Shown one piece after another: positions 32,846 to 41,318 of a DNA stretch of 64,000 nucleotides (position 1 is the first letter of the stretch; each line of letters begins with the position of its first letter). The notes under the pieces were generated by a model. It was given only the letters and a program-made list of their open reading frames with translations, was not told where the DNA came from and did no database searches. Origin of the DNA: JARRLC01 sp050290865 (lineage in GTDB: Bacteria > Pseudomonadota > Alphaproteobacteria > Rhizobiales > Rhodomicrobiaceae); NCBI GenBank assembly GCA_050290865.1, contig JBNKIW010000012.1:1-64000 (forward strand). The letters are read 5' to 3'. Both the position numbers and the translations under genes were made by a program.

Positions 32846-35080
32846 CTACACCATCACCCGCTCGACGGAGCTTACGGCCGAAAGATTGCGAAGCCCGGAA
32901 AGAATATCGCGAAGATGTTTCAAATCCCAGACTTCGAGGTCGACGAGCATGTCGGTGAAATCGGCGCGGCGGCCGATCATTTGCAGCCTGTCGATATTGC
33001 CGTCTGCGTCGCCGATGACCGCCGCGATCCTGGCGAGCGACCCCGGCTCGTTGATGGCAGTCACCTTGACCTGCGCCGGGAAGCGCTCGGTCGAGGCTTC
33101 GTCGATGTCCCAGGCGACGTCGATCCAGCGGTCCATTTCGTCGAAATACTCCTTCAGCGCGGGCGAATGGATCGGGTAGATCGTGATGCCCTCGCCTGGC
33201 TGGAGAATGCCGACGATGCGTTCGCCGGGGATGGCGCCGCCGGCCGCGAAGGTGATGGGCAGATCTTTGGCCCCGCGAATGGGCACGCCGCCGTTCACCT
33301 CACCGGCCAGCGGGGAAGGTGAGGTCCCCGGCCAGCGGAATTTCAGGCCGATGACACGGCGCAGATTAAACCAGCCCTCCTCCTGGCGCTTGATGGTCTT
33401 TCGGCGCTGCTGGGTGTCTTCGGGGCTCTCATTGGGGAAGACGGCGCGGAACACATCGGCGGCGGGCATTTCGCCCCGGCCGACCACGGCGAGCACGTCT
33501 TCCACCGTCTTTTGCGACAGGCGCGGCAGCGCGGCGACGATCACCTCCTCGTCATAGGCCTTGTCGTGCTGCTGGAACACGCCCTTGACGATATTGCGTC
33601 CGAGGTCGCTGTATTGCTTGCGGACGGCCTCGCGCGTGGCGCGCCGGATGGCGGAGCGCGCCTTGCCGGTGACGACGATGGTTTCCCAGGCGGCGGGCGG
33701 CGTCTGGGCTTCGGAGGTTATCACCTCCACCTCGTCGCCGTTCTTGAGCTCGCTGATGAGCGGCATGTGGCGGCCGTTGATCTTGGCGCCCACACAGCAG
33801 TGACCGACATTGGTATGCACCGCATAGGCGAAGTCGATGGCCGTGGAGCCGCGGGGCAGGGCGATGAGCCGTCCCTTCGGTGTGAAGCAGAACACCTGGT
33901 CCTGGAACAGCTCCAGCTTGGTGTGCTCCAGGAATTCCTCCGGGTTGTCGCCTTCGAGCAGGTTGTCCACCAGCCGCCGGAGCCACTGATAGGGCGAAGC
34001 ATCCTCGGACCCCGAAAAACGCGGCACGCTGCCATTGGCTCTGATGAGCCCGTCCTTGTAGAGCGCGTGGGCGGCGACACCGAACTCCGCGATCTCGTGC
34101 ATCACTCTGGTCCGGATCTGCAGCTCGACGCGCTGATGGCTGGGGCCGACGATGGTGGTGTGGATCGACTGGTAGTCGTTGTATTTCGGCGTCGAAATGT
34201 AGTCCTTGAAGCGGCCAGGCACCGAGCGCCAGGTGGTGTGGACGGCGCCGAGCACCGCGTAGCATTCCTCGACCTTTTCGACGATGACGCGGAAGCCGTA
34301 GATGTCGGAGAGCTGCTCCAGCGAAATCTGCTTGTTCTCCATCTTCTTCCAGACGGAATAAGGCTTTTTCTCGCGGCTTGCGACCTCGGCGCCGATGCCG
34401 TGTTCGGTGAGCTTTGCCTGCAGTTCATCGGCGATGGTCTGGATGAGGTTCCGGTTGCGTTGCCGCAGGGCATTGAGCTGCGTCACGAGTGTCTCGTAAG
34501 CCAGCGGATGCAGCCAGCGGAAGGCGAGTTCCTCCAGTTCGTCCTTCATTTCCTGGATGCCCATGCGTCCGGCGAGCGGCGCATAGATATCCATGGTTTC
34601 CTGGGCGATGCGCTTGCGTGACTCGGGCTTCATGTGCTCGAGCGTGCGCATGTTGTGCAGCCGGTCCGCCAGCTTGACGAGCAGGACGCGGATATCGGAG
34701 GAGATGGCGACGAGGAGTTTGCGGAAGTTCTCCGCCTGCTCGGCCCGTTTGGAAACGAGATTGAGCTTGTCGATCTTGGTCAGGCCTTCGACGAGGGCGC
34801 CGATTTCCTCGCCGAAAAGCTCGTCGATCTCAGTCCTGGTGGTCTCGGTGTCTTCGATGGTGTCGTGCAGGAGCGCCGTGGCGATGGTGGCGTCGTCCAG
34901 TTCGAATTCGGTAAGGATTGCGGCGACTTCCAGCGGATGAGAAAAATAGGGGTCGCCCGACGCACGCTTCTGGTTGCCGTGCGCCCGCATTGCGTAGACA
35001 TAAGCCCGATTGAGCAGCGCCTCATCGGCGCCGGGATCATAGCCTAGGACACGCTCTACGAGTTCGTATTGCCTCATCAT
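32846..35080 (-). CDS. rel: Bifunctional (p)ppGpp synthetase/hydrolase Rel
   Basis: Rel makes and degrades the alarmone (p)ppGpp in the stringent response. The 744-residue product has the HD hydrolase domain (YFSHPLEVAAIL, TALLHDTIEDT), the synthetase domain (YGFRVIVEKVEECYAVLG, PKYNDYQSIHTTIVGP), a TGS domain (FCFTPKGRLIALPRGSTAIDFAY) and a C-terminal ACT domain. HD and synthetase motifs both look intact. A short stretch near residues 580-600 (TSPSPLAGEVNGG) looks like an in-frame repeat insertion between TGS and ACT. It follows rpoZ by 37 bases, a linkage widespread in bacteria. Confidence 0.97.
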   Translation of the reverse strand: MMRQYELVERVLGYDPGADEALLNRAYVYAMRAHGNQKRASGDPYFSHPLEVAAILTEFELDDATIATALLHDTIEDTETTRTEIDELFGEEIGALVEGLTKIDKLNLVSKRAEQAENFRKLLVAISSDIRVLLVKLADRLHNMRTLEHMKPESRKRIAQETMDIYAPLAGRMGIQEMKDELEELAFRWLHPLAYETLVTQLNALRQRNRNLIQTIADELQAKLTEHGIGAEVASREKKPYSVWKKMENKQISLEQLSDIYGFRVIVEKVEECYAVLGAVHTTWRSVPGRFKDYISTPKYNDYQSIHTTIVGPSHQRVELQIRTRVMHEIAEFGVAAHALYKDGLIRANGSVPRFSGSEDASPYQWLRRLVDNLLEGDNPEEFLEHTKLELFQDQVFCFTPKGRLIALPRGSTAIDFAYAVHTNVGHCCVGAKINGRHMPLISELKNGDEVEVITSEAQTPPAAWETIVVTGKARSAIRRATREAVRKQYSDLGRNIVKGVFQQHDKAYDEEVIVAALPRLSQKTVEDVLAVVGRGEMPAADVFRAVFPNESPEDTQQRRKTIKRQEEGWFNLRRVIGLKFRWPGTSPSPLAGEVNGGVPIRGAKDLPITFAAGGAIPGERIVGILQPGEGITIYPIHSPALKEYFDEMDRWIDVAWDIDEASTERFPAQVKVTAINEPGSLARIAAVIGDADGNIDRLQMIGRRADFTDMLVDLEVWDLKHLRDILSGLRNLSAVSSVERVMV
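33297..33337. repeat. Palindromic repeat inserted in-frame in rel
   Basis: ACCTCACC (33297-33304) and GGTGAGGT (33318-33325) form a perfect inverted repeat around a GC-rich centre, and CCGGCCAGCG occurs at 33303-33312 and again at 33328-33337. On the coding strand it reads SPSPLAGEV, a peptide commonly produced when dispersed GC-rich palindromes fall inside alphaproteobacterial genes. Confidence 0.6.
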
Positions 35081-35117
35081 GACGGGAGCCTCACCCGCCC
35101 TAAACGCTGACGGTTAC

Positions 35118-35528
35118 TCAGCCGCGCGAGCGGCCACCCTGTTGTTGATCCGAAGGGATGCTTCTCTCCAGCCCGCGTAGAAGCTCTTCCTCCGTCATTC
35201 TGTCGATAACCAGATCGGATGCCTCGTCGTCGCGTCCGAACACCGGGCGATCGGCCGTGGATGTGAGCATCGGAACGGCCTCGGCTTCCGGCTCGTCCAC
35301 CTCGACATAACGCTGCATCGTATGGATGAGGTCTTCCTTCATGTCCTCCGGCGAAATCGTGCGTTCGGCGATCTCGCGCAGGGCGACGACCGGATTTTTG
35401 TCGTTTTCGCGTTCAATAGTGATCGGCGAGCCCGCCGATACCGAACGCGCCCGGTGGGCGGCGAGCAGCACCAGCTCAAAACGGTTGGGAACCTTATCGA
35501 CGCAATCTTCGACCGTCACGCGGGCCAT
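35118..35528 (-). CDS. rpoZ: RNA polymerase omega subunit
   Basis: Omega supports assembly of the beta-prime subunit and mediates ppGpp effects. The 136-residue product starts with the family pattern MARVTVEDCVDKVPNRFELVLLAAHRAR (given here only as landmarks: VEDCVDKVPNRFEL and NPVVALREIAERTI) and has a longer acidic C-terminal tail than enterobacterial omega, as usual in alphaproteobacteria. It is directly upstream of rel, a conserved pairing that links polymerase and alarmone. The start at 35528 is the conserved MAR start. Confidence 0.96.
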   Translation of the reverse strand: MARVTVEDCVDKVPNRFELVLLAAHRARSVSAGSPITIERENDKNPVVALREIAERTISPEDMKEDLIHTMQRYVEVDEPEAEAVPMLTSTADRPVFGRDDEASDLVIDRMTEEELLRGLERSIPSDQQQGGRSRG

Positions 35529-35826
35529 GGCGGAGGCATCCTCTGCTTGTCTGGGAAACGTGCCATTTTAAGTAACGACTTTTCCCGCACTCTGCAAGCT
35601 CTACTAGCGTACGGTGAACAACAGGTGGTTAACATTCCCTGGGGAGCTGTGTCCGAATCGAAACGGGAGGGGGCCGAAGCCCGGGCGGAGGCGCCAGTTT
35701 ACGCCATACGCACCTTTCTCGGGAGCCGCTATTTCGGCTGGCGTAAATAATGGTTGTCCACAGATTTATTCCCGGCTGCGGAAACAGATATTTTTGCGCG
35801 GCGCTTCTCGTTGGCGCGAAATATAT
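35529..35826. other. Gap between rpoZ and folK (298 bp)
   Basis: No coding region is supported. On the minus strand a CTTGCA box lies 17 bases before TTACTT near 35570, a possible rpoZ promoter. The half next to folK is clearly more AT-rich than the surrounding genome. Confidence 0.35.
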
Positions 35827-36360
35827 TTATTCGATGATTTGCAGGATTTGCCCCTCTGTCCGCAAACGTAAACGGGCTTCCATTTGCGCTAAGCTCATGC
35901 CGTTGACGGGATGGTGCCAATAGGGTGCAATATCCATCATGGGCCGTACAACGAAAGGACGTGACTGTATTTCAGGATGAGGTAGAATAAGCCCGGGCAC
36001 CCTGTATCTGCGATAGGGGTTATTGCCTTTTGGCCAGTTCAGAGTGCGTGCATTATAATCGATTATGTCGACGTCGAGTGTACGGGGCCCCCATCGCCGG
36101 GAACGCTGACGCCCTGATTCTGCCTCTATTTTTTTTAGCACTGATAGCAGCGCAGCCGGAGAAAGAGCGGTCTGTATCACTGCGGCGGCATTCGTGAACA
36201 GCGGTTGATTTGTTATACCATAGGGAGTGGTGCAATATAATGCTGACCTACGCAATATAGTAACGCCCCTGCTATCCAGCACATCGAGCGCGCGCCGAAT
36301 CGTGCTAGCAGGGTCGCCCCAGCGGGTGACAACGTTCGATCCCAGGCTTATGACAATCAT
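35827..36360 (-). CDS. folK: 6-hydroxymethyl-7,8-dihydropterin pyrophosphokinase FolK
   Basis: FolK transfers pyrophosphate from ATP to hydroxymethyldihydropterin in folate synthesis. The 177-residue product has the N-terminal VISLGSNVVTRWGDP start, SALYCTTPYGITNQPLFTNAA, and the RRWGPRTLDVDIIDYNAR signature (Arg/Trp and Asp-x-Asp magnesium site), ending with LPHPEIQSRPFV. It stands alone, away from folP and folB. The gene and its flanks are noticeably more AT-rich than all neighbours and use codons such as ATA and TTA that are rare nearby. Confidence 0.92.
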   Translation of the reverse strand: MIVISLGSNVVTRWGDPASTIRRALDVLDSRGVTILRRSALYCTTPYGITNQPLFTNAAAVIQTALSPAALLSVLKKIEAESGRQRSRRWGPRTLDVDIIDYNARTLNWPKGNNPYRRYRVPGLILPHPEIQSRPFVVRPMMDIAPYWHHPVNGMSLAQMEARLRLRTEGQILQIIE

Positions 36361-36490
36361 TTCGAAACGTTAGCCGCTACATATTAAAGGTTTGGTTTAG
36401 CTCCGCGGGGGTGGAGCACAGCTTTGGGAGGGGGCGGATTGGCGCCATGGGCGACACCGCCGGTTGCTTCTTGGAAAGGGTCATACACAA

Positions 36491-37093
36491 ATGAATTTTT
36501 ATCCCACGGAACGAATAGCGCTTTTCATCGACGGAGCGAACCTATACGCGACGGCGAAAGCGCTCGGCTTCGATATCGACTACAAGCGGCTCCTGACGCT
36601 GTTCCGCGCGAAAGGCCGCCTGCTGCGGGCGTTGTATTATACGGCGCTGGCCGATGACCAGGAGTATTCCTCCATCCGCCCCTTGATCGACTGGCTCGAC
36701 TACAATGGCTACACCATGGTGACGAAGCCCACCAAGGAATTCACCGATGCTTCGGGGCGCCGGAAGATCAAGGGCAACATGGATATCGAGCTGACCGTCG
36801 ATGCCATGGAACTGTCCGAGCATCTGGACCACGTCATCCTCTTCTCGGGCGATGGCGATTTCAGAACCCTCGTCGAAGCCCTGCAACACCGGGGCAAGCG
36901 TGTGAGCGTCGTCTCTACGATGAATACGCAGCCTCCCATGGTGTCGGATGAGCTTCGCCGTCAGGCCGATCAGTTCATCGATCTGGCCGACCTCGAGGAC
37001 GCCGTCTGCCGCGTCGCTCCCGCCGACCGCGACCGCGGCCAGTCCGCGGCGCAGCGTCATGACCCGGATCTGGACGATTACTCCGAGTCTTGA
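36491..37093 (+). CDS. NYN-domain protein (LabA/DUF88)
   Basis: The 200-residue product is a PIN-like NYN domain protein, a fold found in RNases and RNA-processing factors. The acidic site is visible in ALFIDGANLY (Asp14), KGNMDIELTVDA and LFSGDGDFRTLVEAL, giving the four aspartates expected for metal binding. The C-terminal 40 residues are charged and probably disordered. ATG 36491 begins MNFYPTERIALFIDG; the TTG start of the longer frame is not supported. Function in the cell is unknown; nuclease activity is inferred from family. Confidence 0.85.
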   Translation: MNFYPTERIALFIDGANLYATAKALGFDIDYKRLLTLFRAKGRLLRALYYTALADDQEYSSIRPLIDWLDYNGYTMVTKPTKEFTDASGRRKIKGNMDIELTVDAMELSEHLDHVILFSGDGDFRTLVEALQHRGKRVSVVSTMNTQPPMVSDELRRQADQFIDLADLEDAVCRVAPADRDRGQSAAQRHDPDLDDYSES

Positions 37094-37194
37094 TACGCCT
37101 CACCTTCTCCGGTTCAATCCTTTGCCGGCCAGGTTCCAGCGCGGGTGCATGCCGAGGTGCCCGGCCCGGAGCTGGCCGTTGAGGTTTTCCAGCG

Positions 37195-37827
37195 ATGAGC
37201 GCAGAACCGCCCGTCAACTGCAGACTCTGCCCGAGGCTCGCGACCTTCCGCGACGCCAATTGCGAGGCCTACCCGGACTGGTTCAATGCGCCGGTTCCGT
37301 CCTTCGGCGACGAGTCCGCGCGACTTCTCGTGGTCGGACTGGCTCCGGGGTTGCGCGGCGCCAACCGCACCGGGCGGCCCTTTACCGGCGATTATGCCGG
37401 GCGGCTGCTCTATGGCACGCTCGCCAAGTTCGGCTTCGCCCACGGCGATTACGACGAGCGCGCCGATGACGGGCTGACGCTCCGCGGCTGCTTGATCACC
37501 AATGCCGTGCGTTGCGTGCCGCCCGCCAACAAACCTGAGCCCCAGGAAATCAAGCATTGCCGCAGCTATCTCGCCGAGCGCATTGCGGCCTGCGCGCATC
37601 TCCGGGCAATCGTCGTCCTGGGCCGCGTCGCCCACGACTCGACGCTGCGGGCGCTGAACCTGAAGCTCGCCGCACATCCATTCGCGCACGGGGCCGTGCA
37701 CGACCTGCCGGGCGGGGCCAAGCTGTTCACCAGCTATCATTGCTCGCGCTACAACACCAGCACCGGGGCGCTGACGGTCGAGATGTTCGAGAGTGTCTTC
37801 GCCGCGGTCCGGGCCTTCGTGAAGTAG
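37195..37827 (+). CDS. Family 5 uracil-DNA glycosylase (UdgB type)
   Basis: This enzyme removes uracil, and in this family also hypoxanthine and other damaged bases, from DNA. The 210-residue product has an iron-sulfur cluster probably held by Cys9, Cys12, Cys107 and Cys122, motif A GLAPGLRGANRTGRPFTGD (residues 48-66), and the late SYHCSRYNTS motif in place of the usual HPSRYN loop. The GANRTGRPFTGD segment is characteristic of family 5 rather than family 4. It follows the NYN-domain gene by 101 bases on the same strand. Confidence 0.88.
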   Translation: MSAEPPVNCRLCPRLATFRDANCEAYPDWFNAPVPSFGDESARLLVVGLAPGLRGANRTGRPFTGDYAGRLLYGTLAKFGFAHGDYDERADDGLTLRGCLITNAVRCVPPANKPEPQEIKHCRSYLAERIAACAHLRAIVVLGRVAHDSTLRALNLKLAAHPFAHGAVHDLPGGAKLFTSYHCSRYNTSTGALTVEMFESVFAAVRAFVK

Positions 37828-37878
37828 ATGTGTTCGGTTTTGCGGGCAGGCTGAAGCGTGACGCGCCGGTTCACAGTC

Positions 37879-39843
37879 TCAGGTGCCGAAGCGAACCGGG
37901 ACGAGACACAGCGGCGCCTGGGGTGGAACGCGCCGGGTAAGCGGCCATATTCTGACGGTCTTCTGGCCCGCACACCCCTGCACATTGGGAAAGCAGCTGA
38001 AAGGCTTTGGCTTTTTTTGACGCCGGACGAGCTTTGCGGCTGCAGGGTCCAGGCCATTCACGCTGACAACGTGCATGGTCACCGGGGTATGACCGAGGAC
38101 GTAAGTCAGGCTTTGCATGACCTTCGGTGAGCCGCCCGTGGCCCTGATCGCGCTCTGCAGAATGCCGAGGCGGGCAGGATTGCGCGTTATGAGCCCGATG
38201 ATGCCATGGGCGCGCGCGACCTCGCGCCATCGGACTATGTCGACCGTTTCAAGCGTCTTTGCGTCCCACGGCGCCGCGAGGAAGCGAAAGCCCGTCGAGG
38301 TCAGCGAGGCGGTAAAATGCTCCGTTCTCATTTTTGCGCCGGAACATGACGGCATCGTCTCGTTGGCGTCCGAGAACAGGTAGATCCTGTCGAACCAGTA
38401 GCCGACGTCCGTTTTGATGGCCCTGAGATCTTTGTGGGCGTGCACAGCGACCTCGTAGGCCTGCCGCCGGACGGGGCATTTCGCCTCCTCATAGTGCGAA
38501 ATGGCGTCCGTTCCCAAGGCGTTGGCTATGGCAAATGCAGGGATTGCCGGCAGGAGGGCGAACCGCGCGACCCTCCCCAGCGCAAGCAGTCCGAACGCTA
38601 CGGCGAAACCGGCCGTCGCCTGCATCATGGCCTGGGAACTCAACACTTGTCCGTAGACCCGCATGGTCGGACCATAGCGCAGCGCCGCGATGAGGCACAG
38701 CGCGAGCGCGGCGGCGGATGCAGCCGCGAGATAGGGCCGGCGCTCCAGGGTGGGCGGCGCGAAAAGAGCGATGGCTGCGGCGACGAGACCGGCGAAGGGA
38801 AAGGCTAAGGGATAGGCGAAATAGGCCCAGTCGAGCGCGGTATGCCCGAGGCATTGCCAGATGAGCCAGAGAATCGCAGCGTAGAGGAAGGCCGCGGAAA
38901 ACGCTGCGATTCGGAGATACTGGCCGCCGGCGCGCCATTTCCGCAGCGCCATGACGAGGCAGCCCGCCGCCGCCCCCATCCCGGCGAGGTAGGTCCCGAG
39001 ATAGGCGATGTGCCAGTACCAGCCGGTGTGCCACGGATGCCACCAGGACGCCTGATGGGAACTATCGGCGACGAACGACGTGACGAGGCGAAGGATCGGC
39101 ACATAAAAACCGAACTTCCGGCCGACTGCGGCGTTGATGGCGCCGAGGACAACGGTAATTGCGATCGCGCCGACGGTGGTCAGTCCGATCGAGCGGAAAA
39201 GCGGCGGTATGGCGTTGTGTCTTGCGTAGTAGGACACAGAGTAGTGCAGAGTGAGTATGGGGAGAAAATTGACGAACAGGATGTTGGTGTGCAGCATCAG
39301 GGCGATCGCCACCCCGGAAAGGAAGGCGTCGAACGTCACCCCCGGACTTCGCGCAGCACGCGTCGAGAGCAGCAGCGATACACAGTAGAGCGGACCGGCC
39401 AGTGTATTGTGGTAGTCGGCGCCGCCCGAGGCGTGAACGGGCGGAAATGCGGCCAGGAACACCGCGGCGAGCAGCGCGGGGGGGCGTCCGAGTGCTTCCC
39501 TGATCGCCGCGTAAAATGCCACGTTGCCGACAGTCAGACAGCCCAAGACCATCAGCCAGCTCGCGGTCACCGGCGAGAAGAGACTGCGCGCCATGACTTC
39601 GACGAGAACCCACGGCAGACGGGAAATCTTGTAGTAGCCTGGAAGAAACTCGGGATCGCTGTAGTTTATGCCATAACCGACGTAAAACCACTCGTCGAGC
39701 CAGCCGATCGTCGGATAGAGCCAGGTATCATTTGTTGCCGCAAACAATATTGGTATAGCGGAGATGATGAGGCAGTCGTAAATCGTTCCGTATCGTTGAT
39801 GTCCGCAGTTCAATGCGTGGCGCCCGCTCTGCGTCGTGTTCAT
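37879..39843 (-). CDS. Polytopic GT-C-type membrane glycosyltransferase candidate
   Basis: The 654-residue product has about ten to twelve hydrophobic helices and an N-terminal periplasmic loop with Asp50-Glu51 (GWLDEWFYVGYG), the acidic residues expected of GT-C enzymes that use lipid-linked sugars. It also has a large soluble C-terminal domain (about 460-654). I find no closer family. Its position after GtrA- and GtrB-like genes suggests it is the strain-specific transferase that attaches the sugar to a surface glycan, the GtrC role. It is 57 bases downstream of the GT2 gene. Confidence 0.6.
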   Translation of the reverse strand: MNTTQSGRHALNCGHQRYGTIYDCLIISAIPILFAATNDTWLYPTIGWLDEWFYVGYGINYSDPEFLPGYYKISRLPWVLVEVMARSLFSPVTASWLMVLGCLTVGNVAFYAAIREALGRPPALLAAVFLAAFPPVHASGGADYHNTLAGPLYCVSLLLSTRAARSPGVTFDAFLSGVAIALMLHTNILFVNFLPILTLHYSVSYYARHNAIPPLFRSIGLTTVGAIAITVVLGAINAAVGRKFGFYVPILRLVTSFVADSSHQASWWHPWHTGWYWHIAYLGTYLAGMGAAAGCLVMALRKWRAGGQYLRIAAFSAAFLYAAILWLIWQCLGHTALDWAYFAYPLAFPFAGLVAAAIALFAPPTLERRPYLAAASAAALALCLIAALRYGPTMRVYGQVLSSQAMMQATAGFAVAFGLLALGRVARFALLPAIPAFAIANALGTDAISHYEEAKCPVRRQAYEVAVHAHKDLRAIKTDVGYWFDRIYLFSDANETMPSCSGAKMRTEHFTASLTSTGFRFLAAPWDAKTLETVDIVRWREVARAHGIIGLITRNPARLGILQSAIRATGGSPKVMQSLTYVLGHTPVTMHVVSVNGLDPAAAKLVRRQKKPKPFSCFPNVQGCAGQKTVRIWPLTRRVPPQAPLCLVPVRFGT

Positions 39844-39900
39844 GTTGAAAAATCTCTCGTATCCTCAAATGTGGAGTGAAACTCTCTTGAGTGCGGCGAA

Positions 39901-40920
39901 TTACGCCGATGTATCGCGCAGGGATTGTTGCTGAGGATTGCCGAAAATTGAGCCGGCTCTTCTCTCGATAATGAATCTTGGCCTGCGTTTTGTTTCCAGA
40001 TAGACCTTGCCGAGATATTCACCGATCGCGCCCAGCGCCAGCAGTTGTACGCCCCCGAGGAAGTAGAGCGGGACGGCGGTCGATGCCCAGCCCGGCACAT
40101 AGACGCCGAACAGGCGCGCACCGATGGCCCAGACAGTCAGAAGGAATGCCAGCACCGAAATCGTGAGGCCGCACAGGGTGATCCATCGCAATGGGCGCGT
40201 CGAAAACGAGGTGATCCCCTCGAAAGCGAGCGAGAGCATCCGCCGCAGCGGATATTTGGTCTCACCGGCAAACCGGCTCAGACGGTCATATTCGACGGTC
40301 GCGGTCTTGAAGCCGAGATGAGGAACGAGTCCGCGCAGAAACAGGTTGACCTCGTCATAGCCTCGCAGGGCTTCGACGGCCTGGCGGCTCATCAATCTGA
40401 AATCCGCGTGGTTGAACACGATGCTCACGCCGAGCCATTTCATCAGCCGGTAGTATCCGGTGGCGGTCAGGCGCTTGAAGGCCCCGTCCACATCCCGGTT
40501 CCGGCGGACACCGCAGACGATGTCGGCGCCTTTGCGATGAGCGAGCAGCATCGGGCGGACGGCGCCGAGATCGTCCTGGAGGTCGGCATCGATGCTGATG
40601 AGGATGTCGCCTTCCGCTGTCAGCAGGCCGGAGAGCAGCGCGCTCTGATGCCCCTGGTTGCGCGAGAGCTTCAGCCCGGCGAAACGGGCCGACCCCCGGC
40701 AATGCTCCTCGATAATGCCCCAGGTGCGGTCACGCGAGCCATCGTCGATGAACAGGACCGCGCTCCGGTGATCGACGTGTCCCTCCCCCGCCAGATCGTC
40801 GAGCAGCTCTTCCAGGCGCGCCGCCGTTTCGGGAAGTACCGCCTCCTCGTTGAAGCAGGGGACGACAAAGGTCAGAACTGGCGGCTTGCCCCCGGGATGT
40901 CCGATGACTTGTGCAGTCAT
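39901..40920 (-). CDS. GtrB-like polyprenyl-phosphate glycosyltransferase (GT2)
   Basis: The 339-residue product is a family 2 glycosyltransferase: TFVVPCFNEEAVLPET, LFIDDGSRDRTW, and the DADLQDD metal/nucleotide-sugar motif at residues 111-117. Two C-terminal membrane helices (about 240-305) are typical of GtrB and dolichol-phosphate-mannose synthase-like enzymes that load a sugar onto undecaprenyl phosphate at the inner leaflet. The start at 40920 overlaps the end of the GtrA gene by four bases (ATGA). The sugar is unknown. Confidence 0.87.
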   Translation of the reverse strand: MTAQVIGHPGGKPPVLTFVVPCFNEEAVLPETAARLEELLDDLAGEGHVDHRSAVLFIDDGSRDRTWGIIEEHCRGSARFAGLKLSRNQGHQSALLSGLLTAEGDILISIDADLQDDLGAVRPMLLAHRKGADIVCGVRRNRDVDGAFKRLTATGYYRLMKWLGVSIVFNHADFRLMSRQAVEALRGYDEVNLFLRGLVPHLGFKTATVEYDRLSRFAGETKYPLRRMLSLAFEGITSFSTRPLRWITLCGLTISVLAFLLTVWAIGARLFGVYVPGWASTAVPLYFLGGVQLLALGAIGEYLGKVYLETKRRPRFIIERRAGSIFGNPQQQSLRDTSA

Positions 40921-41318
40921 GTCGCGTTTCCGATGTATTTTGAGGGAGGAGCGAAGGCGAAATAGCGGCTGCCGAGAAAACCGAACACCACATAGGCGGG
41001 CACACCGGCCATCTGCGCCAGATAGGCGTTCACACCGATGACGCGGCAGGCGAGCAGCGTGGTGGCGAGGTTGGCGCAGTAGGCCATGGCGGTGACCAGG
41101 GCAAATTTGCAGAGGCTTTTCGCGGCGGGCCCGCGGTAATCGAACGTCCAGCGCCGGTTGAGCATGAAACTCATGAGGAAGCCTGTGCCATATCCGAAGG
41201 CATTGGCTTCGACGGCCCCAAAGCCCCAGAAATGGAGCGCTGAAAAAATGAGAAGCAGCCCCGCCGCAGTGTTCAGGACGCCGACGGCGCCGTAGCGTAT
41301 GGCCTGCCGGTGGATCAT
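40917..41318 (-). CDS. GtrA-family flippase-like membrane protein
   Basis: The 133-residue product has four hydrophobic helices and family landmarks IRYGAVGVLNTAAGLLL, NAFGYGTGFLMSFMLNRRWTF and FLGSRYFAF, matching GtrA. GtrA proteins are thought to flip the polyprenyl-phosphate sugar made by GtrB across the inner membrane. It overlaps both the upstream methyltransferase gene and the downstream GT2 gene by four bases, implying tight coupling. ATG 41318 was picked because upstream sequence belongs to the methyltransferase frame. Confidence 0.85.
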   Translation of the reverse strand: MIHRQAIRYGAVGVLNTAAGLLLIFSALHFWGFGAVEANAFGYGTGFLMSFMLNRRWTFDYRGPAAKSLCKFALVTAMAYCANLATTLLACRVIGVNAYLAQMAGVPAYVVFGFLGSRYFAFAPPSKYIGNAT

